From positions 1 to 34,819 of the forward strand of contig JAFGGD010000025.1 in NCBI GenBank assembly GCA_016930695.1: 34,819 nt of DNA, read 5' to 3'. Made by a program: the position numbers and the translations under genes. The notes under the pieces were generated by a model. That model saw only the letters and a list, made by a program, of their open reading frames with translations, made no database searches and was not told the DNA's origin. Below are positions 1-8,137 of this stretch, piece after piece (the stretch's first letter is position 1; the number at the start of each line of letters is the position of its first letter). The DNA comes from Candidatus Eisenbacteria bacterium (GTDB lineage: Bacteria; Orphanbacterota; Orphanbacteria; Orphanbacterales; Orphanbacteraceae).

Positions 1-7
1 ACCCCCA

Positions 8-31
8 CCCTCTCCCGCAAGCGGGAGAGGG
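8..31. repeat. Short perfect palindrome
   Basis: Positions 8-18 and 21-31 are perfect reverse complements (11 bp, built on CCCTCTCCCGC) separated by AA. Simple G/C-rich palindromes like this occur as dispersed REP-type units in many GC-rich genomes. Only one copy is seen here and nothing ties it to a gene, so it is a structural observation only. Confidence 0.5.
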
Positions 32-118
32 AGAAAATGATTTGGACTTCGATCGCGCTTCGAGCACGGGGACGCGTACGGAATGAAACGGCACGAGTCG
101 CCCCCTTCCGCCGCCGGG

Positions 119-277
119 CTCCCTCTCGGGGCCGTCTCGACTCGCCGGGCACCCACCGGAGCCCGCCTCCGTCGAGTGGAGAAATGAATCTGTCGAGCTT
201 TAACGGGGCGGGCGAAGGTGGGTCGGCGAGCGAGAAGAGGGAGGATGCGGAAGCATCCGGACCGTGCCCCGAAGGGA
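119..277. repeat. Structured dispersed repeat, copy 1
   Basis: This 159-bp element recurs at 21475-21632. The left arm (119-176, 58 bp) differs from the other copy at one base and the right arm (204-277, 74 bp) is identical. The central 27 bases differ. It folds on paper into a branched structure. The outer stem pairs 120-132 with 266-277 (12 bp, one bulge). The middle stem pairs 136-157 with 217-234 (18 bp, two bulges). Two small hairpins lie at 157-171 and at 243-258, the latter a 6-bp stem with a GGAA tetraloop. It lies 127 bp beyond the stop codon of the minus-strand peptidase gene. It could be a non-coding RNA, a 3'-end element or a mobile palindromic unit; the sequence does not decide which. 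Confidence 0.8.
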
Positions 278-301
278 AGGCCGGCGGGGGAAGGGAAACT
301 A

Positions 302-337
302 GATTTCGATTTCGATTTCGATACCGATAGCGATGCT
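302..337. repeat. Degenerate GATNNC hexamer tract
   Basis: Three perfect GATTTC units (302-319) are followed by GATACC, GATAGC and GATGCT (320-337), giving six hexamers in register that all begin with GAT. The tract abuts the hairpin at 340-373. No function is assigned. Confidence 0.6.
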
Positions 338-339
338 AA

Positions 340-373
340 TAAGGCGCCACGGACCGGGACCCGTGGCGCCTTA
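340..373 (-). terminator. Hairpin downstream of the M20 peptidase gene
   Basis: Positions 340-352 and 361-373 form a perfect 13-bp stem around an 8-base loop. It sits about 30 bp past the minus-strand stop codon at 405. Location and strength fit a transcription terminator, but no clear U-run follows on the minus strand, so it may act as a 3'-end stabiliser or a factor-assisted stop. Confidence 0.5.
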
Positions 374-404
374 CGTGCGTTTCCGTTTTCGATCCTTCAG
401 CCGT

Positions 405-1772
405 TTACTTCACCCCCAAAAGCCCGATCAGATGCGCGCTCGCCAGCGCGCCCCGGTGAAAGTCTCCCAGATCGAACTTCTCGTTCGGCGAGTGGATGCG
501 GTCGTCGTCCTGCCCCCATCCGAGGAGGAGAGAGTCCGCGCCGAGGATCTCCTGGAACGTCTGGGTGATCGGGATCGATCCCCCCTCGCGAATGAACACC
601 GGTTTCACGCCGAAGCCCAGCTCCAGCGCCTCCGCCGCCTTCTCGAAATAGACCGACTTGGGGTCGAGCAGGAAGGGCTTGCCGCCGTGCATGGGAACCA
701 CCTCGACGCGCACCGAATCGGGGGCGATGGAGCGAACGTAGTCCTCGAAGAGCTTCGTGATCCTCTCCGGGTCCTGTTTCGGCACGAGCCGCATGCTCAC
801 CTTCGCGCCGGCCCGCGCGGGAATGATCGTCTTCGCCCCTTCCCCCTGATAGCCTCCCCAGATCCCGTTCACGTCCAGCGTGGGGCGCGCCCAACGCCGC
901 TCCAGCGTGGTGTACCCCTCCTCGCCAGCCAGGGCCGGGGACCCGGTTATCTCCCGGTATTCCTCCTCGTCGAAGGGAAGCTCGGCGAAGGCGGTCCTCT
1001 CCCAACCCCGCACGTCCACCACGTCGTCGTAGAAACCGGGGATGGCGACCTTATAGTCGTCGTCGTGCATGCTGCCGATGATCCGCGCGAGTTCATTCAC
1101 CGGGTTCGCCACCGTGCCGCCGAAACTCCCCGAGTGCAGGTCCGCCGAGGGCCCCTCGATCCGGATCTCCAGATAGGTGAGACCCTTCAGACCGTAAGTG
1201 ATCGCCGGCATCCCCGGTCCGTACTGCCCGCTGTCCGAGATGAGGACCACGTCGCAGGCGAGCATCTCCTTGTTCTCCTCGAGGAAACCGGGGAGGCTGA
1301 CCGAGCTGACCTCCTCCTCCCCCTCGAAGATGAACTTCATGTTGATCGGGAGCGAGCCCGCCTCGGCGAGCCACGCCTCCACCGCCTTGACGTGCGTGAA
1401 GAGCTGCCCCTTGTCGTCGGAAGCGCCGCGGGCGTAGACCTTCCCCTCCCGGACGACCGGCTCGAAGGGGGGGCTCTTCCACTCGTCCAGCGGATCCGGG
1501 GGCTGCACGTCGTAATGGCCGTAGACCAGCACCGTCGGCGCGCCCGGCGCGTCGAGTCGCTGGCCGCAAACCACCGGGTTCCCCTTCGTCTCCTTCAGCT
1601 CCGCCTGCACGCCGGCGGCGATCAGCTTGTCCCGGAGCCACTCGGCGGCCTTCCGGATGTCCCCCTTGTGCTCCGTGGCGGCCGAAACGCTCGGTATCTT
1701 CAGCCATTCGATCAGCTCGTCCACCGCCCGCTGCCTGCCGTCCTCCAGGTGACGGATGACCTTTTCCATCAT
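405..1772 (-). CDS. M20 family metallopeptidase (dipeptidase)
   Basis: A 455-residue zinc peptidase of the M20/M25/M40 clan, probably cleaving dipeptides or small peptides in the cytosol; no signal peptide is seen. The metal-site motifs are intact: YGHYDVQP with H86 and D88, the ASDDKG bridge with D119, the general-base pair E152/E153 in FEGEEE, and D180 in LISDSGQ. DLHSG (H213) marks the lid/dimerisation domain, and a final histidine lies in the C-terminal IHSPNE motif. Length matches the family. The start ATG is preceded by AAGGAG at 7 bases; a second ATG follows immediately. It is divergent from the YchF-type gene. The family assignment is firm but the exact substrate is not; the DUG1/carnosinase-like dipeptidase subgroup is the best guess. 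Confidence 0.93.
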   Translation of the reverse strand: MMEKVIRHLEDGRQRAVDELIEWLKIPSVSAATEHKGDIRKAAEWLRDKLIAAGVQAELKETKGNPVVCGQRLDAPGAPTVLVYGHYDVQPPDPLDEWKSPPFEPVVREGKVYARGASDDKGQLFTHVKAVEAWLAEAGSLPINMKFIFEGEEEVSSVSLPGFLEENKEMLACDVVLISDSGQYGPGMPAITYGLKGLTYLEIRIEGPSADLHSGSFGGTVANPVNELARIIGSMHDDDYKVAIPGFYDDVVDVRGWERTAFAELPFDEEEYREITGSPALAGEEGYTTLERRWARPTLDVNGIWGGYQGEGAKTIIPARAGAKVSMRLVPKQDPERITKLFEDYVRSIAPDSVRVEVVPMHGGKPFLLDPKSVYFEKAAEALELGFGVKPVFIREGGSIPITQTFQEILGADSLLLGWGQDDDRIHSPNEKFDLGDFHRGALASAHLIGLLGVK

Positions 1773-2073
1773 GGGGATACTCCTTTTCTATGCGGGAAAG
1801 ATTGCCGTTCTCGCTCCGTAAACCCGATCTTACCCCCCGGGGGAGGGGCGGCGCAACCGGCGGCGCTCTTCCCCCCCGTTTCCCCCTAAAGGAATGGCGG
1901 CCGGGAACGATACTTAGGGAGAATCGTCGTGAGACGATTCCACGCCCGGACGATGGCTATCTTCTCCACCTTCATCCTTCTGCCGTCGTCCGGGCTTCAT
2001 TTTTTTCCCCACCACCCTCCGCCGACCCTTCGCTTTCCGTTATACTCCCCGCTGGATAAGGAGACGAAGCGCC
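1773..2073. promoter_or_regulatory. Divergent intergenic region with two dyads
   Basis: This separates the M20 gene (-) and the YchF-type gene (+). It holds a perfect 20-bp hairpin at 1921-1940 (8-bp stem, GTGA loop). It also holds a 10-bp inverted repeat, 1944-1953 with 1986-1995, around a 32-base loop. TATACT at 2041-2046 is a good -10 hexamer for the plus-strand gene, with no recognisable -35. The dyads could be operators or leader structures. Confidence 0.5.
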
Positions 2074-3147
2074 ATGAAGCTCGGTATTCTGGGCCTTCCC
2101 TCGAGCGGGAAGACAAGCCTCTTCAACCTGTTGACCGGAGGGACGGCGGACACCACCCCCTTCGGCTCCGGCAAGCGCCGGGCGAACCTGGCGGTGGTGA
2201 AAGTCCCCGACGACCGGCTGGACCGCCTCGCCGCCTTCTACCGCCCCAAGAAGATCACCCCCGTCGAGATCGCCTTCGTCGATCCGGGCGGCCTCCCCGG
2301 CGCGGACCGTTCCGGCGAGCGCGCCGAGGAGCTTCTTCCCCATCTCCGGGACGCGGACGCCCTGGTGCTCGTCCTCCGCGATTTCGAGTCGGAGATCGTC
2401 CCGGCGCCGGGCGGCCGCGTCGACCCCCTCGCCGACCTCGATGAAATCCGCTCCGATCTGATCGTGGCCGACCTCGCCACGGTGGAGAAGAAGCTGGAGC
2501 GCCTCGAGAAAGAGAAGAAGGGGGGCGACCCGGCCAAGCAACGCGAGTACGACCTCTTCGCGCGCGCCCGCGACTGCCTCGAATCGGAGCGGCGCCTCTA
2601 TTCCCTCGACCTCACCCGGGACGAGGAGAAGACGATCTCCAATTACGGCTTCCTCACCCGGAAGGCGATGATCCTTCTGCGCAACACCGGCGACGGCGCG
2701 TCACCGGAGGAGCCGGAAGCGCTCCGCGCGCGCGCCGAGCACATGGGCGCCCCCCTCCTCTCGATGAACGCGCTCCTCGAACGGGAGGTGCTCGACCTGG
2801 CGGAGGAGGAGAGGGCCGAGTTCTACGAGAGCTTCGACATCGAGGGGGGCGGAAGGGAACGCTTCATACGGGCCGCCTTCGACTCGCTCGACCTGATCTC
2901 CTTCTTCACCGGCGGCGAGAGGGACTGTCACGCATGGACCGTGCGCCGCGGGAGCCACGCCCCGGTCGCGGCGGGAAAAATCCACTCCGACATGGAGAAG
3001 GGATTCATCCGCGCCGAGGTGATCCCCGTGGACGACCTCATCGCCCTCGGCGGCGAGAAAGGGGCGCGGGAGAAGGGGAAGATCCGGACCGAGGGGAAGG
3101 AGTACGTCGTCCGGGACGGCGACTTCATCATCATCCTCTTCAACTGA
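2074..3147 (+). CDS. ychF: YchF/OLA1-family GTP/ATP-binding protein (divergent)
   Basis: A 357-residue Obg-superfamily P-loop NTPase. YchF/OLA1 proteins bind ribosomes and usually prefer ATP. The P-loop is GLPSSGKTS (residues 7-15) and the switch-II DxxG is D70 in FVDPGG. A charged helical insert rich in E and K lies at about 125-165. The C-terminal TGS-like region (about 265-357) is very typical: FFTGGERDCHAWTVRRG, then AAGKIHSDMEKGFIRAEV and a terminal DGDFIIILFN. Length matches E. coli YchF (about 363). Oddities are the P-loop, which lacks the usual NVGKST, and the base-recognition segment, which reads RNTGD rather than the usual NxxE. This may therefore be a sister paralogue rather than the orthologue. 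A Shine-Dalgarno sequence, AAGGAGA, precedes the ATG. Confidence 0.88.
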   Translation: MKLGILGLPSSGKTSLFNLLTGGTADTTPFGSGKRRANLAVVKVPDDRLDRLAAFYRPKKITPVEIAFVDPGGLPGADRSGERAEELLPHLRDADALVLVLRDFESEIVPAPGGRVDPLADLDEIRSDLIVADLATVEKKLERLEKEKKGGDPAKQREYDLFARARDCLESERRLYSLDLTRDEEKTISNYGFLTRKAMILLRNTGDGASPEEPEALRARAEHMGAPLLSMNALLEREVLDLAEEERAEFYESFDIEGGGRERFIRAAFDSLDLISFFTGGERDCHAWTVRRGSHAPVAAGKIHSDMEKGFIRAEVIPVDDLIALGGEKGAREKGKIRTEGKEYVVRDGDFIIILFN

Positions 3148-3480
3148 CCCCGGCGCGGCGGCGGCGTGAGTGATTGCGCGGCGCACCCGCCCGCCCCCCC
3201 CTTACCGCTCCAATTCGTTCATCCCGAACCCCCTTCGTACGGAATTGTGCGGCGGCGGCGCGGGCGCCCCACCGAACACCAACCCACAACACATTGCTTG
3301 AATGGTAGTTAGCGCCGCACTCCCGCGCGCACGGTTCTGGCACGGGCGTTGCTCTCCTTGAAGATCAACAACGGGAAGCGCGGCTCTCGTGAGGGGATAC
3401 AGGCAGGAAAAGCGCAAGCGGGGGCGCCCCCCTCTCGATCCGCGCGACCCGACACTTCTACCCAAGGAGAAGATAAAAAA
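3148..3480 (+). promoter_or_regulatory. Intergenic region and leader of the sigma-54 gene
   Basis: This is the 333-bp gap between the YchF-type gene and the small secreted protein gene. It contains the sigma-54 promoter at 3338-3353, so a leader of roughly 115 bases precedes the ATG at 3481. AAGGAGA lies just upstream of the start. No terminator for the upstream gene and no clear enhancer-binding dyad was found by eye. Confidence 0.5.
3338..3353 (+). promoter_or_regulatory. Sigma-54 (RpoN) promoter, -24/-12 type
   Basis: The sequence TGGCACGGGCGTTGCT fits the established TGGCACRNNNNTTGCW consensus at every specified position. The -24 GG is at 3339-3340 and the -12 GC at 3351-3352, with the required 10-base spacing. 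Transcription would begin near 3364, upstream of the secreted protein gene at 3481. It is the only full match noticed in the window. Confidence 0.72.
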
Positions 3481-3864
3481 ATGAAGAACACGAACAGGAT
3501 CGTCGGCGGCCTCGTTCTGGTGCTCGCTCTCGTCATCAGCGGTTCCGCGATCGGCAGGGGAAGCGCGACGGATGTCACGATTCGGATCGCCCCGTCGGTG
3601 CTGCAGCTGGACACCGTGCAGGGGGGCGAGATCACCGTGCACGCGGACATTCCCCTCAGCCGCGTCGACACTTTCTCGGTCGAGCTCTCCGGCGTTCCGG
3701 CGCTCTACACGAAGGCGGACGCCCGCGGGAACCTGGTCGCCAAGTTCGACGAGAACGAGATCGAAGCGCTCGTGTCGCCGCCCGAGGCCACGCTGACCCT
3801 CATCGGCCTGACCGTGGACGGCGAGCCTTTCACCGGGAGCGGTGTGGTCGGCGTCCGGGACTAA
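3481..3864 (+). CDS. Small secreted beta-rich protein of unknown function
   Basis: A 127-residue protein starting MKNTNRIVGGLVLVLALVIS, a typical signal peptide with probable cleavage near residues 22-27. The mature part alternates hydrophobic and polar residues as in an Ig-like or cohesin-like beta sandwich (VTIRIAPSVLQLDTVQGGEI, then VTLHAD-type strands); no enzymatic motif is visible. The ATG at 3481 is chosen because AAGGAGA precedes it and the signal peptide begins there, although the frame stays open upstream. It sits alone between a sigma-54-type promoter and a strong intrinsic terminator, so it is a monocistronic, probably conditionally expressed, exported protein. No family was recognised. 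Confidence 0.75.
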   Translation: MKNTNRIVGGLVLVLALVISGSAIGRGSATDVTIRIAPSVLQLDTVQGGEITVHADIPLSRVDTFSVELSGVPALYTKADARGNLVAKFDENEIEALVSPPEATLTLIGLTVDGEPFTGSGVVGVRD

Positions 3865-3900
3865 CGAAACATCGCGGCGGGCTCGGTCGCCCGTCACGCC

Positions 3901-3939
3901 GAACGCCGGACGAGCTCCCCCCGTCCGGCGTTCTTTTTT
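3901..3939 (+). terminator. Intrinsic terminator
   Basis: A perfect 12-bp G/C-rich stem (3901-3912 with 3922-3933) with a 9-base loop is followed directly by six T residues. It ends the small secreted protein transcript and may also serve the convergent S8 gene. Confidence 0.9.
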
Positions 3940-4015
3940 GTGGTCATGGGGGCGGTCTCGGTTTTCCCGGTCGCGGGAAGAGCGGTCACCGCCCCTTGTT
4001 TATTTATCTCACCAG

Positions 4016-7000
4016 TTATCTCACCAGGGTCATCTTTCGGGCGCGCGTTTCCCCTTCCGCCGTTTCGAGGCGGGCGAGATAAACACCGCTCGCGAGGGAC
4101 CGGCCCCCGTCGTCCCGGCCGTCCCAAACCGCTTCATGGCTCCCCGCGTCCATCGTGCCGTCGACGAGGCGGCGGACCTCCCGTCCGGAGGCGGTGTAGA
4201 GCGTGAGCCTCACCCGCCCGCGGACCGGATTGTCGAAGCGGATCACCGTGCGCGGGTTGAAGGGGTTGGGCGTGTTTCGAAGAGACGCGGACGGCGGCCG
4301 CGGTGCGGGTGACCCGCCGACGCGCGTGGCGTCGCCGATCACGAGCGTAACCGGGAGCGCGCGCGGCGAAGCGGGATCGTTCCCCGCGAAGAGCGCCTCG
4401 TCGGCGTGGACGCCGTAGCCGAGGCCCGCCGGCTCGATCCGGCAGGCGAAACGGAGGGAATCGCCCGGATCGACCCGCCCGCCCGCGGCGGGGCTCACGG
4501 TGAGCCACGCGGCGTTCCAGGAAACCGTGTCCACCACGAGGGGGAGCGCCCCGTCGTTGCACACATAAATGAATTCCGTCGTCGCCGTCGGGAGACCGTC
4601 CAGCGAGGCGGGGATGTCCAGAAGTCCCGCGCCGGTGTAGTTGTCCCGGCCCGGCGAGGCGGGGGAGGCGGTCAGGTCGAGTGCGCCCGTCTCGATCGCC
4701 TCGGCGATCTCCTCCGGCATCGACGCCGGCGCCGCCTGCAGAAGGATCGCGCAGGCGCCCGCCACGAGGGGAGTCGCCATGCTGGTGCCTTCGTATGCGA
4801 TGTACGTGTTCGGCGGCGTGGTGCTCGTCACGTTCACGCCCGGCGCGGCGATGTCCGGCTTCATCAGTCCCGGCGGCCAGGGGTAGTCGTCGTATTCGCT
4901 CTCGGCGGTGGTGAAGTCCCATTCCGTCGGGCCGTAGCTGGAGTAGGCGTAGACGCCGTTCATCGACGTCGTGGCGCCGACGGTGATCACGCCGGAGCGC
5001 CCCGCCGCGCCGTAGTAGGGGTTGGGGCAGTCGCCCGGATCGGCGATGTCGTAGGGAGCGGCGTAGTGGCCGCCCACGTTGTCGCCGTTTCCGGCGGCGG
5101 CGATCCAGAGGATGCCCGCGGCCTGGAGAACCTCGGCGTTGTGCCGGCTCGCTTCGCGCACGTCTTCCGGCGCTTGCATCCAACCGGCGGAAAAGGTGAA
5201 GAGCTGAGCCCCGTGCTCGAAGCCGAACTCCAGCGACTCGACCAGATCGTCGTAGGAGCCGGGAACGCAGCGGAGCGCCATGATCGTCGCGCCCGGCGCG
5301 GCGCCGGTGGCGGTCCCCATCGTCCCGTCGCCGACGACGAGGCCGGCGGTGTGCGTTCCGTGGTAGTCGGGGGAGTCGCCGTCGTAGGGGTCGTTGTCGT
5401 CGTCCGCGGCGTCCCAGCCGTGATGGGGATAGGAGGCGCCGCCGTTCCACATTTGTCCCGCGAGGTCCGGGTGGTCGTAGGCGACGCCGGTGTCGAGGTG
5501 CCCGACGAGAATGCCGCTCCCGTCATAGCCGGCCGTCCAGGCGTCATCGGCGCCGATCTTGGGGAGATGCCAGGCGAGGGCGCGCGCGCCGGTCGTCGCC
5601 GGGGGCGCGGGCACGCCCGGCGCGGCGAGGGCGTCCGCCGGTTCCGAGGCGGAAGCGGCGAAGGTCTGCGAGAGGCGATCGTCGAGCCAGAGGCGGGCCA
5701 CGTCGGGCGACCCGGCGAGGCGGCGGATCGCTTCGGCGTCCATCTCGGCGCGGAATGCGCCGAGAAGCCATCGTTCGCGCGGCTCGGACATGTGCCCTTC
5801 CCGGACGGAGCGGTCCCAAGAGGGCGCGAGGAGGGCGCGGGTCGCGCGCGATTCGTCGTGCAGCGCGGCGCGGACCGCGTCGCGGCGGTCGTCGGGGGAC
5901 GCGCCGCGGAGAAGCGCTCCGAGCGCCTGCGCGTCGACCCTCTCGGCGGGGACGATCATCACGGGGAGACGCTCCCGCGCCGCCGCCTTGCCGAGCGCCG
6001 CATCGAGGCGCGGGTCGATCGTTTGCATGTAAGTGATCCGTTCGACGGGCGCTTCGGCGGCGATGCGGAGCGCCTCGTCGCGCGCCGGCGCCGGCTCGTC
6101 CAAAAAGACCGTCACCGCATCGGGATGGAAGCGGAGCGACGGCGCGCCGGTCACGGTGGTGAACGTGTCGGCGAATACGTTGTCCGTCTCGTCGCTCTCG
6201 TCCACCTCGGCGAGGACGTCCAGCTCGAAACCGATCGCGTGCGGGCCGGCGCCCAGGAAGACCGGATGATCCTCGACGGCGACGTAGGTGGTGATCGGGA
6301 GCCCGCCGGAGAGGACCCAGGCGGCTTCCTCGTCGCCGTCCAGGAGGAGGCGCACGCGGAAGTCGGCGGTGATGTCGGTGAGACCGTTGTTGATAAAGGC
6401 GAAGCTTACGAAGTTGGTGTCGCCCGCGGCGAGGGGGCCGTTCGTCTTCTCGCCGGGGATCCAGTTGGCGACGAGCGGCGCTTCCCATCCGTCGGGAACG
6501 AAGGGGGCGAGGTTCGCCTCGGTGGGGCGCTCGCAGGTGTACACGTTGAGCCCCTGGGTCGGGTAGTCGCGGCGGTCGATCCAGGCGGCGCGGAGAAGGG
6601 CGTCATCCTTTACGCCATAAGCGTTGTGGAAGACTGGGTCGGCGTAGGGGTGTTCGGAGGCTTGTTCGATCTGGCCCCACAGGTCCGGGTGGCCGTCGCC
6701 TCCGGCCTGGCGCGCGACGATGTAGAACTCGTCGCCGCCGGGAGGCGCGTCGAACCAGAGGCAGCCGACCACGCCGTCCTTGGCGTAGATCGCCGGGCCG
6801 ACGCTCTCGTACTCGTCCGCCACCATGTCGTAGGGGCCGTAGACGTTGGCGAGGCCGTCCCAGGAGACGCAGTAGACCACGTCGCCGTCGGCGGTTCCCT
6901 GAAAGTCGTCGTAGTCGTGCTGGAAGACCATGAAGACGTCGTCGCCGGCGTTGGTGATCGCGGGGAAGCGGCAGTCGTTGATCGTCCAGTCGGAGAGGCT

Positions 7001-8089
7001 CATCGGGTTAATGAAGCCGCCGTCCATCTGGTCGGCCGCGACGAGGATCTCGACCTCGCCGGTGTAGTAGTCCTGCTCGGCGTTGATGAACCAGACATCG
7101 CGGTTTTTGATCGCCACGTCCGGCCAGTAGTCGTTGTAGCCGTCGGGAAGGAAGTAGTCGAATTCGACCGTCTCGCCGCCGTCGTCGCTGTACATCCAGA
7201 TGAGGGTCCACTCGTAGGCGTAGAGGTCGTAGTTGATGGTGTACCAGGCGGCGGCGATGAAGACGCGCGCGTTGGAGCCGCCCCAGGCGGCGTCGATGGC
7301 GGTGGTGGCGCAGGTCTCGCCGACGTTCAATCCCTTCACCCACGACCAGAGCGTCGGGTCGTCCGGGTTCTCGGTGCGGGAGCGGAGGATGTAGCCGTCT
7401 TCGCGGATCCATGCGACGAAGAGATAACCCTGGGTGTCGATCGCCAGCTCGGGGTGATACTCGTCCTGGCTGAAGGAGGGCATCTCCCAAACGCTCCAGT
7501 TGAGGCCGCCGTCGGTGCTCCGGGCGATGTGGATGTCCCGGTCGGTACCGCCCAGGTCGGTCGCCTCGAAGACGGCGTAGAGGTTGCCGCTGATCGGGCT
7601 CGCCGCGATCGACACGTAGGCGTCGTCCATGTGGGTCGCGTCGGCGAGGAGGCGGTCCGTCGTCCAGGGGAGATCGCGCCCGCCGCGGGAGAGCTTGTCG
7701 GGCGCGGAGGCCGCTCCGTCGCGATCGGTGAGACGCGTAAGCGCGGCGAGGCGCTCGCGCGTGGCCGGATCGACGGGGCCGGCGTCGCGGGCGCTCTCCG
7801 CGCCGGCGGCGAGCATGTCCACGTCCTCGAACGCGGGATAGCGCGCGTCCTTGCCCGCGGCGGAGCCGAAGGTGAGCCGCGAGCGGCGCGCTCCTTCCAT
7901 GAGGCCCGGCGCGGGCATCGCGTGGCGCGTCGCGCTCTCGCGGCCCGGCGCGATCACGCGCGCGTTTTCGGCACCGGATTCTCTTTTCTCGATCGAAGGA
8001 AGAGAAGATGCGTCCGGCGCCGCTTCTCCGACGACAACGAACAGAAGGAACACGATGAGGAGGAAGGATGAGGAACGGCGTCGAAGCAT
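4016..8089 (-). CDS. Secreted multidomain subtilisin-family (S8) protease with FlgD-like C-terminal domain
   Basis: A 1357-residue exported serine protease. A signal peptide (residues 1-23) precedes a long sialidase/BNR-like segment (about 140-540, with repeated IHIARSTDGGLNW-type strands). A CARDB-like beta domain follows at about 540-650 (VSFAFINNGLTDITADFRVR), then a charged linker or pro-region at about 660-830. The S8 catalytic domain spans about 840-1160. Its catalytic residues are D866 (HLDTGVAYDHPD), H910 (HGTHTAG) and S1103 (GTSMATPLVAG), with oxyanion N1001 (AAGNGDN). The tail (1275-1357) begins NPFNPRTVIRF and ends ARKMTLVR, the FlgD-like domain used as a sorting signal in FCB-type bacteria. 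The N-terminal propeller before the protease is an unusual order. The substrate is unknown; the calcium/dockerin-type regions seen in related exoproteins are absent. Confidence 0.92.
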   Translation of the reverse strand: MLRRRSSSFLLIVFLLFVVVGEAAPDASSLPSIEKRESGAENARVIAPGRESATRHAMPAPGLMEGARRSRLTFGSAAGKDARYPAFEDVDMLAAGAESARDAGPVDPATRERLAALTRLTDRDGAASAPDKLSRGGRDLPWTTDRLLADATHMDDAYVSIAASPISGNLYAVFEATDLGGTDRDIHIARSTDGGLNWSVWEMPSFSQDEYHPELAIDTQGYLFVAWIREDGYILRSRTENPDDPTLWSWVKGLNVGETCATTAIDAAWGGSNARVFIAAAWYTINYDLYAYEWTLIWMYSDDGGETVEFDYFLPDGYNDYWPDVAIKNRDVWFINAEQDYYTGEVEILVAADQMDGGFINPMSLSDWTINDCRFPAITNAGDDVFMVFQHDYDDFQGTADGDVVYCVSWDGLANVYGPYDMVADEYESVGPAIYAKDGVVGCLWFDAPPGGDEFYIVARQAGGDGHPDLWGQIEQASEHPYADPVFHNAYGVKDDALLRAAWIDRRDYPTQGLNVYTCERPTEANLAPFVPDGWEAPLVANWIPGEKTNGPLAAGDTNFVSFAFINNGLTDITADFRVRLLLDGDEEAAWVLSGGLPITTYVAVEDHPVFLGAGPHAIGFELDVLAEVDESDETDNVFADTFTTVTGAPSLRFHPDAVTVFLDEPAPARDEALRIAAEAPVERITYMQTIDPRLDAALGKAAARERLPVMIVPAERVDAQALGALLRGASPDDRRDAVRAALHDESRATRALLAPSWDRSVREGHMSEPRERWLLGAFRAEMDAEAIRRLAGSPDVARLWLDDRLSQTFAASASEPADALAAPGVPAPPATTGARALAWHLPKIGADDAWTAGYDGSGILVGHLDTGVAYDHPDLAGQMWNGGASYPHHGWDAADDDNDPYDGDSPDYHGTHTAGLVVGDGTMGTATGAAPGATIMALRCVPGSYDDLVESLEFGFEHGAQLFTFSAGWMQAPEDVREASRHNAEVLQAAGILWIAAAGNGDNVGGHYAAPYDIADPGDCPNPYYGAAGRSGVITVGATTSMNGVYAYSSYGPTEWDFTTAESEYDDYPWPPGLMKPDIAAPGVNVTSTTPPNTYIAYEGTSMATPLVAGACAILLQAAPASMPEEIAEAIETGALDLTASPASPGRDNYTGAGLLDIPASLDGLPTATTEFIYVCNDGALPLVVDTVSWNAAWLTVSPAAGGRVDPGDSLRFACRIEPAGLGYGVHADEALFAGNDPASPRALPVTLVIGDATRVGGSPAPRPPSASLRNTPNPFNPRTVIRFDNPVRGRVRLTLYTASGREVRRLVDGTMDAGSHEAVWDGRDDGGRSLASGVYLARLETAEGETRARKMTLVR

Positions 8090-8137
8090 ACGACCCTCCC
8101 GGTGAGATCGAGCGATGATGTCGAATTTGTTGCTTAC

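Noticed and set aside
4406-8071. A 1221-codon open frame on the plus strand opposite the S8 protease gene
   Set aside because: It is Val/Gly/Arg/Asp-rich with no domain, no signal and no Shine-Dalgarno; it mirrors the GC-rich minus-strand gene, whose motifs are complete.
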